From the NCBI GenBank assembly GCA_026390285.1, contig JAPLGH010000057.1, positions 1-7,287 on the forward strand: a DNA stretch of 7,287 bases, read 5' to 3'. The DNA comes from Caldisericota bacterium. GTDB taxonomy: Bacteria > Caldisericota > Caldisericia > Cryosericales > Cryosericaceae. Positions 1-4,690 of this stretch are shown piece after piece. Position 1 is the stretch's first letter. Every line of letters begins with the position of its first letter. Below the pieces are notes generated by a model, which made no database searches, was not told the origin of the DNA, and saw nothing but the letters and a program-made list of their open reading frames with translations. The translations under genes and the position numbers were made by a program.

Positions 1-1198
1 CGTCCAGGTCCTTCTGGAGTGTGGCGTTGGTCGTCTTGCCGTTGCCAATGCTCGTTCCAAGAGCCGCGGCAGGTGTCCAGTAGTTGCTCATCTGCTTGAT
101 AGACGCCTGGAGAGTCGCGAACTTGCCCTGTAGCGCATCAGCGGCGACAGCCAAGTTCGACGAGAGAGTCGAAGTGTCAATCGTCACGTTCGTCGGGGCG
201 AAGCTCCGCGTCTGGAACCGCAACAGCTGGTTGTCCTTGTTGGTCACCCACTCTGCGAGTGCCATGGCGTCCTCAGCGGCCTTCGTGTGCGAGTTCACGC
301 CGTAGAGCTTGAAGTTGGCGAACGAACCCATGTTGACGTCACTGCCGTTGATGTTGATGGTCGGCAGCTTGGTGGCGCCGTAGTCAGTGCCAAGGGCTTC
401 CTGGACCTTCGTGGCGTTCCATGTTCCGGAAACGGCCGCCGCAAGCTTGCGGTCCTTGAAGTTCTGGCACATTGTGGAGTCGTAGTTGGCGCCGTAGTCC
501 GCGAATTTCTTCTTGTCAGCAGCCATCTTGATCATGTACTGGCCGGCTGCCAGACCCTTGGCACCGTTGAAGTCACAGGCCGTGGGGTCGACACCACTGT
601 CGCCAAACAGCTTGCAGCCGCTGGCGAAGAAGAACGAGGCAATGTACCAGCCGTTGCTCAGGTTCATTGCGAAGTTGGTGACGCCGGTCGGCAGGGTCTT
701 GCCCATGATGGTCTCGAGAGAACCGACCTCTGCGTCAGACAGGGACTTCTTGTCATAGTACAAGAAATATGTGTCGGCGGACGATGGATAAGCCGTCAGC
801 TGACCGTCGACCGTTGCTGCAGTGACCGAGGCAGGCGAGTTAGCTGCCTTGATGGCATCCGTATCAATGGTGACTGGCAGCAGAGCCCCCGCGCTCTGCA
901 GCGCAGCAATCTGATCGCTCGCAAAGGCGAAGACATCGCCAGCGGCGTCCAGGTCCTTCAGAACAGTATCCTTGGCGACATCTTCACCGCAGACACCCAG
1001 CGTGATGGTATAGTCCTTGTCTGTATGCGCTGCCTTGAATGAGTCGGCCATCGTCTGCAGCATCGCCTGGTCATCCTGCGATCCCCACAGAACCAATGCA
1101 ACCGCGGGTTTTGGTTTTGGAGCGCAGCCGGAAACGAGTGCTACCGTCATAGCAACTACTAGAGCAAGCGCAAGAATCCTCTTCGCATTGCCAAACAT
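1..1198 (-). CDS. Sugar ABC transporter substrate-binding lipoprotein (MalE-like), C-terminus cut by window edge
   Basis: Extracytoplasmic solute receptor that would capture a sugar or oligosaccharide and deliver it to an ABC permease. The minus frame is open for 399 codons from an ATG at 1196-1198 to the left edge with no stop. The N-terminus MFGNAKR is followed by a hydrophobic stretch (residues 8-22) and the lipobox V22-S23-G24-C25, so it should be a lipid-anchored lipoprotein. The mature part matches the maltose/sugar-binding family: LVLWGSQDDQ (35-44), DVFAFASDQIAALQSAGALLPV (starting at D88, split by Q96) and ADTYFLYYDKK near residue 140. Family members are usually about 400-430 residues, so only a short tail is missing. 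AGGAGG at 1203-1208 lies 4 nt before the start. The mature chain has four cysteines (70, 195, 208, 244), possibly disulfide-linked. The permease genes are not in view; they would lie to the left if present. The sugar cannot be told. Confidence 0.9.
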   Translation of the reverse strand, partial: MFGNAKRILALALVVAMTVALVSGCAPKPKPAVALVLWGSQDDQAMLQTMADSFKAAHTDKDYTITLGVCGEDVAKDTVLKDLDAAGDVFAFASDQIAALQSAGALLPVTIDTDAIKAANSPASVTAATVDGQLTAYPSSADTYFLYYDKKSLSDAEVGSLETIMGKTLPTGVTNFAMNLSNGWYIASFFFASGCKLFGDSGVDPTACDFNGAKGLAAGQYMIKMAADKKKFADYGANYDSTMCQNFKDRKLAAAVSGTWNATKVQEALGTDYGATKLPTININGSDVNMGSFANFKLYGVNSHTKAAEDAMALAEWVTNKDNQLLRFQTRSFAPTNVTIDTSTLSSNLAVAADALQGKFATLQASIKQMSNYWTPAAALGTSIGNGKTTNATLQKDLD

Positions 1199-1416
1199 AA
1201 ATCCTCCTCTTCTCTGTTTGCCAGAGCATCTGCATGAGTCACAAACTCGCGCTTCATCGGGAATGTGGACGAAATCTTCCGGCCCATACAACAGACCGGT
1301 ACGGTCACTGCTCCAACTCGTAGGTCGTTCTCACCTCCCTTGCATGAATGCACGCCTGATCCCCGCACTGTACCCGCATTCTGACCGCGAAGTCCCAGGG
1401 CCACCACCTAGTTCCT

Positions 1417-1444
1417 GTTATAGTCGCAATTGTCTTGCGGTCAA
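1417..1444 (-). promoter_or_regulatory. Probable sigma-70 promoter for the sugar-binding lipoprotein gene
   Basis: Read on the minus strand, TTGACC (1439-1444) and TATAAC (1417-1422) are separated by 16 bp. Each box matches the sigma-70 consensus at 5 of 6 positions. Transcription would start near 1410, leaving a leader of about 210 nt before the ATG at 1198. No equally good promoter is seen closer to the gene. Not tested experimentally. Confidence 0.55.
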
Positions 1445-1513
1445 CCGGTGAGACAACAACTCTGTCACGCCACTACTGATCGGCAATGTGGTTCTGGTTG
1501 GTCCGTCACTCCC

Positions 1514-1542
1514 CCCCGAGCCTTTCTGTTCAAGGCGAGGGG
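1514..1542. repeat. Hairpin with 11-nt arms, possible transcript end of the nucleotidyltransferase gene
   Basis: CCCCGAGCCTT (1514-1524) and AAGGCGAGGGG (1532-1542) are inverted around a 7-nt loop. Nine of eleven positions pair, interrupted by two adjacent mismatches. It lies about 60 bp past the nucleotidyltransferase stop. No T-run follows on either strand, so it is a weak candidate for an intrinsic terminator and may only be a processing or stability hairpin. Confidence 0.35.
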
Positions 1543-1601
1543 TGCTCTCGGCGAAAGCAGGAGTCCAGCGTCGTCATTTCTCCAAAGATCGGGCCGGACC
1601 T

Positions 1602-2174
1602 CTAGTGTTGCGGATGACTGCGGGATGCCACTAGCCGCTCAATACGTGCGCGAACGTGTGGGGGCAATTCGCGGGCGAGCGCCCGGTCGAGAACTGGTAG
1701 ATCGGCAATGCCACAGCTCTGCAGATGCTCCTCGATCAGCTTCACCTTGGCTTCCCGCCCCGGGATCAGCTGGTAGAGTACATACCAGTCTTCCAGGGAA
1801 GTGAAAGGGATTGTCACGCCATTCTCGGTCCTTGTCATCGCGACCGACCTGTCGTCGAAGGGAAGCACATACGTACCCTCTGTGTGCTTGATGGCGAGTC
1901 CGGCCATGATGTCGACTTCTGTCCCGTCGACCACGTATTCGAAGAACCGGCTGGTCGAGTACAGGCTTCTACCGGAATCACCGGGCGTTTCACTTCCCAT
2001 ACCGTCAAGGATTGCAGCAACCATGTCTGCGTCTGCCTCATCAATCATGATGTCTATGTCGTACGGCTTTTCGACCAGGCCGCGGTAGTACAGGAGTACG
2101 GATGCGCCAACGCCCCAGTGAACGCCAGCCCGGTTCAGTGCACGCGCTATTTCCACCAGAGTATCGAAGAGCAT
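1602..2174 (-). CDS. Nucleotidyltransferase-fold protein, 190 aa, substrate unknown
   Basis: Small cytoplasmic protein resembling the Pol-beta-type nucleotidyltransferase superfamily, which includes the AbiEii toxins and the lincosamide or aminoglycoside nucleotidyltransferases. Near the N-terminus an amphipathic helix (5-16) is followed by HWGVGASVLLYYRG (19-32), equivalent to the G-G/A-x-A segment of the family. Then comes YDIDIMID (38-45), whose D39 and D41 would be the metal-binding pair. VDIMAG (87-92) supplies the likely third carboxylate, D88. The C-terminal half (from about residue 125) has SLEDWYVLYQLIPGREAK and a helical tail, as in AbiEii-like and kanamycin-nucleotidyltransferase-like proteins. 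The start is firm: AGGAGGT (2178-2184) lies 3 nt before the ATG. The stop is TAG. No antitoxin or partner gene is adjacent, so a toxin role is not supported. It could modify a small molecule, a tRNA or a protein. Confidence 0.8.
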   Translation of the reverse strand: MLFDTLVEIARALNRAGVHWGVGASVLLYYRGLVEKPYDIDIMIDEADADMVAAILDGMGSETPGDSGRSLYSTSRFFEYVVDGTEVDIMAGLAIKHTEGTYVLPFDDRSVAMTRTENGVTIPFTSLEDWYVLYQLIPGREAKVKLIEEHLQSCGIADLPVLDRALARELPPHVRARIERLVASRSHPQH

Positions 2175-2223
2175 GCGACCTCCTGTACAGCCATGTCAAT
2201 TATCTACGACACGTTCACGGTTC

Positions 2224-2229
2224 AGTATA
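2224..2229 (-). promoter_or_regulatory. Possible -10 element of the nucleotidyltransferase gene
   Basis: TATACT on the minus strand matches the -10 consensus at 5 of 6 positions and would start transcription near 2217, about 45 nt before the ATG. No convincing -35 box lies at the right distance: the best at 17-bp spacing is TGTCGG. It is therefore only a candidate. Confidence 0.3.
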
Positions 2230-2260
2230 GCGGGTTCGTGAAGTCACCGACAGTGAGTGG

Positions 2261-2307
2261 GTTCCTGCCTTCGCCGGAACGACAGAGGAGGGGCGCGGGA
2301 ACGACAG
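2261..2307. repeat. REP-like short palindromic repeat element
   Basis: GTTCC (2261-2265) and GGAAC (2276-2280) form a hairpin around TGCCTTCGCC, and the 10-mer GGAACGACAG occurs twice (2276-2285 and 2298-2307, 22 bp apart). The arrangement resembles the widespread bacterial intergenic repeat of the type TTCCTGCCTTCGCAGGAATGACAG, known from memory as a dispersed palindromic unit in many genomes. Only one copy is visible here, so dispersal is inferred. Confidence 0.5.
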
Positions 2308-2322
2308 CCGCATGCATGCGGC
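2307..2322. repeat. Perfect 16-bp palindrome
   Basis: GCCGCATGCATGCGGC is exactly self-complementary with no central spacer. It adjoins the REP-like element and lies just before the hairpin at 2329-2361, in a spacer where no gene is read across. It may belong to the same repeat unit or be a protein-binding site. No regulator is identified. Confidence 0.6.
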
Positions 2323-2328
2323 ATGCAG

Positions 2329-2361
2329 AACGGGGCACAGGTAATACTCCCATGCCCCGTT
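2329..2361 (-). terminator. Hairpin downstream of the toastrack gene, probable terminator
   Basis: AACGGGGCA (2329-2337) and TGCCCCGTT (2353-2361) are perfect 9-bp inverted repeats around a 15-nt loop. The minus-strand hairpin starts 25 nt after the TAG at 2386. It is G+C-rich, but the tail that follows (CTGCATGCC) has no U-run. It may be a weak or factor-assisted terminator or a 3' stabilising structure. Confidence 0.5.
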
Positions 2362-2385
2362 TCAGTCGCCTGCAATCAGGCTCTG

Positions 2386-3201
2386 CTATTCCTGGGTGAT
2401 GCTCACCGAGCCCACGCCGACATTGAGGTTGATGCTCAGCGTGATGGCACTGGACCCATACGCCGCGTTGTGGTACGTATTCCCGTCCTGTGTGAAGCCC
2501 GGCGTGCTGATCGAACCGATCCCTCGCTTGGCTTCGACCGTGACCCCGACGTTCCTGGGGACGACCAGCTTGATGCTGCCGACTCCACCGTCGACACGGA
2601 CAGTCGCACTGTTCTTCCAGTCACCCGTAAGGTCGATGTTGACCGACCCCACGCCCGTCTTCACGTCCATGGACGTCATTGCCCTCGGGGAGCCTTTGAT
2701 CAATGCGCTGGAGGCCCCCGCGTCGACAATCAGCGTGCGGACCATCATATCGCTGAGGTCCAGGCTCGTATTCCCGGCTCCAGTCTTCACCTCCATGTCG
2801 ACAGGCATCGAGCTGTTCAGCCGGATGTTCCAGTCATATCGGTACTTGGCGGTGAAGGAGTAGGTGCCGCTGGGCTCGCGTACGAGAAGGTTTCCCTGAC
2901 TGTTCGTCACGACATAGTCGACAATCGGTTTCCATGCGGGGACGTTGTATGAGAAGGTTGCATCCATGAGATTCGAAGTTCCGCCCTGCACGTTCACTTT
3001 CCCTGCGCCCATCCGAAGCTCGACCCGTGCACTCTGCGCGCCCTGCGTTTCGATGGACTTGTCTTCGGTCATGACGTCGCCAGGGGCAGGCTGATCACCG
3101 GAGTTGGGCTGCCACCATGTCTTGCCTGAGAAAACACCTGTTGTATATAGCCCCCCTATGACCAGAAGAGCAACCACAAGAAAGACGGCCAGTCCCTTCA
3201 T
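2386..3201 (-). CDS. Membrane-anchored toastrack-domain protein (DUF2154/DUF4097-like), 271 aa
   Basis: Probable cell-surface protein with one N-terminal membrane anchor and an outward-facing beta-repeat domain. Residues 4-24 are a hydrophobic helix without a lipobox, followed by a polar Pro/Gly/Asp linker (31-57). Residues 58-125 match the N-terminal toastrack region: RVELRMGAGKVNVQGG, then TFSYNVPAWKPIVDY. The C-terminal half is a repeat of strands closed by glycine turns: GAG (141-143), GVG (183-185), GVG (206-208, after G205), GIG (227-229) and GVG (262-264), giving the repeated-strand pattern of the LiaF/DUF4097 C-terminal fold. Family members include envelope-stress sensors, but no LiaR/LiaS or PspC partner is in view, so the role is unknown. 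The start at 3201 was chosen over an upstream in-frame start at 3294 because it puts the anchor at the N-terminus and has a good ribosome binding site. Confidence 0.82.
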   Translation of the reverse strand: MKGLAVFLVVALLVIGGLYTTGVFSGKTWWQPNSGDQPAPGDVMTEDKSIETQGAQSARVELRMGAGKVNVQGGTSNLMDATFSYNVPAWKPIVDYVVTNSQGNLLVREPSGTYSFTAKYRYDWNIRLNSSMPVDMEVKTGAGNTSLDLSDMMVRTLIVDAGASSALIKGSPRAMTSMDVKTGVGSVNIDLTGDWKNSATVRVDGGVGSIKLVVPRNVGVTVEAKRGIGSISTPGFTQDGNTYHNAAYGSSAITLSINLNVGVGSVSITQE

Positions 3202-3206
3202 CTCGT

Positions 3207-3213
3207 ACCTCCC
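3207..3213 (-). promoter_or_regulatory. Ribosome binding site fixing the toastrack start
   Basis: GGGAGGT lies 5 nt upstream of the ATG at 3199-3201. The alternative start 93 nt upstream has no comparable site and would place 31 charged residues before the membrane helix. Confidence 0.7.
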
Positions 3214-3410
3214 AGCGGGCGGGCACATGGATCCCTGTGCCGTTGTATTCCACGTCCGCGCGTGTTGTGCGTTCACCTTGCGTACGGCCAGCACGACTCA
3301 AAGGTTACATCATCAGCAATACGGCATCAGCGGCTATTTCGCGTCCGAAGAAAAGCGCGTGCTGCAATCTGGCGCCGCCGCAATCGAGGCCAGCTGCTCG
3401 CGCCGTGTCC

Positions 3411-4439
3411 CTATGGTCGGGCTAGACCTTGGACCGTGTGCACTTCAGGTGTGCCTACCATGGCAACCATGTCGCCGCTGATCTCAAGTCCGCCGTTTCG
3501 TCCACGGCCCTCGAACAAGAGGACGTCTCCGTGCACGTGCCGCTCGATCAGGCGAACTTGGAGGACAGCGTTCAGCTCTTCGACAAGCATTTTGGTCATG
3601 GCCCCGGCCCGAGGAGCGAAGACTTGACCCATGCCGCTCCGTCCGCCGCTCCATACTTCCAGGACGCGATTCCCGTTGACCACCGTGAACTCGGCGTGTT
3701 CGTCGTCATACGCGAAGTGCACCAGTCGCGCCCCGTTCCACGTTGTCCATCGGTAGAACTCGCCCCGGTAGAGGAACCCAATGATGAACCCCCGAAGGAC
3801 TCTGCCCGCCAGTGGGATGTCTGCGATCGAAGCAGTCAAACAGACATGGTCCTCGTCGAAGTGATTGGATTGTGTCCACACCCACGCACGAGGAAAGGCA
3901 CTGCCCCAATCCCGCTCCATGTAGGCTCGCCCTCCGGTGAAGTCAATCTCATCTCCATCGACGACGAGAGAACCCACGATACGGGAGTCGACGTTTGTAA
4001 TAGCGTGATACCCCTCGAGAAATGGCAGGAAGGCCAGCGGTCCCATGGCTCCTGGCGCCCACGGGCGGACTGGCCAGCCCTGTGTCTGTGTGAATTGAAG
4101 GTCTCCTGACAGGTGGAGATCCGGGTCGTCAATGTCAAGGTGCACGGACATCAGGCTGAAGCGGCTTTGGCCGACTGCGATGTCGAAGCGCTCGCGCGAT
4201 GACCAGAACCGCTGAGTGGGATAGCGGTGCATCGTCGTGCGGCCAGTCCGTCCGTCGAGGAACTGGATGAAGCAATACTGCCTGGCCGGGTCGCGGTCCA
4301 TCCAGATGCCCGGTATGATCGCCCACACGTGCTGCTCTGAAGGGTCGACAACCTTGAAGTACCACCCGTCGAATCCGCTGGAGCGCCATCCGCGCCCGTG
4401 GAACATCTCCGGATGCCAGACGATGCCAAGGTGCGTCAT
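3411..4439 (-). CDS. Tocopherol cyclase family protein (VTE1-like), 342 aa
   Basis: Full-length homologue of the tocopherol cyclase family. In plants and cyanobacteria these close the chromanol ring of tocopherol from a prenylated benzoquinol. Family blocks appear in order: HPEMFHG (9-15), FDGWYFK (23-29, FEGWYF in the plant enzyme), AIIPGIW (40-46), CFIQFLDG (56-63), PGAMG (129-133), then RAYMERDWGSAFPRAW (171-186) and VWTQSNHF (187-194). The C-terminal part (about 270-342) keeps the APRAG, LQVRLIER and GLEISGD pattern recalled from Arabidopsis VTE1. The length fits the cyanobacterial and bacterial forms, without a plastid transit peptide. No signal peptide or membrane helix is seen. No prenyltransferase or hydroxyphenylpyruvate dioxygenase gene is nearby, so tocopherol as product is not supported; the substrate could be another quinol or lipid. 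The ATG has no strong ribosome binding site and no better in-frame start exists upstream. The gene is divergent from the sulfur-relay reductase. Confidence 0.85.
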   Translation of the reverse strand: MTHLGIVWHPEMFHGRGWRSSGFDGWYFKVVDPSEQHVWAIIPGIWMDRDPARQYCFIQFLDGRTGRTTMHRYPTQRFWSSRERFDIAVGQSRFSLMSVHLDIDDPDLHLSGDLQFTQTQGWPVRPWAPGAMGPLAFLPFLEGYHAITNVDSRIVGSLVVDGDEIDFTGGRAYMERDWGSAFPRAWVWTQSNHFDEDHVCLTASIADIPLAGRVLRGFIIGFLYRGEFYRWTTWNGARLVHFAYDDEHAEFTVVNGNRVLEVWSGGRSGMGQVFAPRAGAMTKMLVEELNAVLQVRLIERHVHGDVLLFEGRGRNGGLEISGDMVAMVGTPEVHTVQGLARP

Positions 4440-4537
4440 GTGAAGAATGTCTCTCGGTCTGAGTCGACGGCCATGTTGTCCATACCAGTCTCTGCCATGA
4501 CATCAGTATGGCCAGCAGGACACCTTGATACAAGAGC

Positions 4538-4566
4538 GCAATATGGTGTTTACACATCGTTGTCAA
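4538..4566 (-). promoter_or_regulatory. Probable promoter of the tocopherol-cyclase-like gene
   Basis: On the minus strand a perfect TTGACA (4561-4566) and TATTGC (4538-4543) are separated by exactly 17 bp. The -10 box is weak (3 of 6), which often goes with activator or repressor control. The transcript would start near 4531 with a leader of about 90 nt. The -35 box overlaps the dyad at 4562-4580. Confidence 0.5.
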
Positions 4567-4580
4567 TTTGTGGCATTGAC
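4562..4580. promoter_or_regulatory. 19-bp dyad GTCAAT-N7-ATTGAC, candidate operator between divergent genes
   Basis: GTCAAT (4562-4567) and ATTGAC (4575-4580) are perfect inverted arms around 7 bp, a typical size for a dimeric regulator site. It covers the -35 box of the minus-strand promoter, and the right arm gives a TTGACT on the plus strand. It could therefore control both divergent genes, or be only a chance pairing of two -35-like boxes. Confidence 0.4.
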
Positions 4581-4590
4581 TTCGTGGCAC
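4567..4590. repeat. Two 10-bp direct repeats in the divergent promoter region
   Basis: TTTGTGGCAT (4567-4576) and TTCGTGGCAC (4581-4590) match at 8 of 10 positions with a period of 14 bp. They overlap the dyad and the presumed plus-strand promoter. Possible tandem activator sites; function unknown. Confidence 0.35.
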
Positions 4591-4595
4591 ATAAT
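4568..4595 (+). promoter_or_regulatory. Candidate promoter of the sulfur-relay reductase gene
   Basis: TTGTGG (4568-4573) and CATAAT (4590-4595) are spaced by 16 bp, giving a leader of about 90 nt. An alternative pair, TTGACT (4576-4581) with TATTAA (4603-4608), has a 21-bp spacer, too long for an unaided promoter. The choice between them is uncertain. Confidence 0.3.
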
Positions 4596-4679
4596 CACAA
4601 ACTATTAATGATCGATTTCATGAAAGCTCGGCATGCTCATGACGAACGTGAAGTTGTGACACGAAGAACACAGAAAAAC

Positions 4680-4685
4680 AGGAGG
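4680..4685 (+). promoter_or_regulatory. Ribosome binding site supporting a GTG start
   Basis: AGGAGG lies 5 nt before the GTG at 4691. The next residues, RVIIVGGNAGG, begin the FAD-binding strand directly, so the rare start codon is well supported. Confidence 0.75.
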
Positions 4686-4690
4686 AATAG

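Larger units (their letters stand above)
1199..1601. other. Non-coding spacer and leader with small inverted repeats
   Basis: This 403-bp gap lies between the nucleotidyltransferase stop and the sugar-binding lipoprotein start. Besides the promoter at 1417-1444 it holds two small inverted repeats inside the implied leader: GACCG-GTA-CGGTC (1294-1306) and TGCAT-GA-ATGCA (1341-1352). Either could be a regulator half-site pair or an RNA hairpin. A larger hairpin at 1514-1542 is listed separately. AGGGAGGT occurs on the minus strand near 1333-1340 but no sensible reading frame follows it. I see no RNA gene or known riboswitch core. Confidence 0.5.

Noticed and set aside
287..1042. Plus-strand open frame of 251 codons
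   Set aside because: It is antisense to the sugar-binding lipoprotein, whose frame is open throughout and matches its family. It starts with GTG and has no recognisable domain.
1159..1407. Minus-strand frame of 82 codons beginning 3 nt after the predicted transcript start, a possible leaderless leader peptide
   Set aside because: It has no family resemblance and overlaps the lipoprotein start out of frame. The GTG position near the predicted +1 is probably chance.
2194..2199. Minus-strand TTGACA upstream of the nucleotidyltransferase
   Set aside because: A -10 box at the right distance would fall inside or beyond the ATG, and none is present.
2219..2230. 12-mer GGTTCAGTATAG shared with 7227-7238
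   Set aside because: One or a few shared 12-mers are expected by chance in a window of this size. The two contexts (a promoter region and a 3' end) differ.
3202..3294. Upstream in-frame start for the toastrack protein (31 extra residues)
   Set aside because: It has no good ribosome binding site and would place polar residues before the membrane anchor. The start at 3201 is better in both respects.
3340..3410. Possible terminator after the tocopherol-cyclase-like gene (GCGC repeats followed by TTTTCTT on the minus strand)
   Set aside because: Only about 4 bp of stem can be formed next to the T-run, too weak to annotate.
3429..4109. Plus-strand open frame of 226 codons
   Set aside because: It mirrors the tocopherol-cyclase-like gene, has no ribosome binding site, and shows no protein family resemblance.
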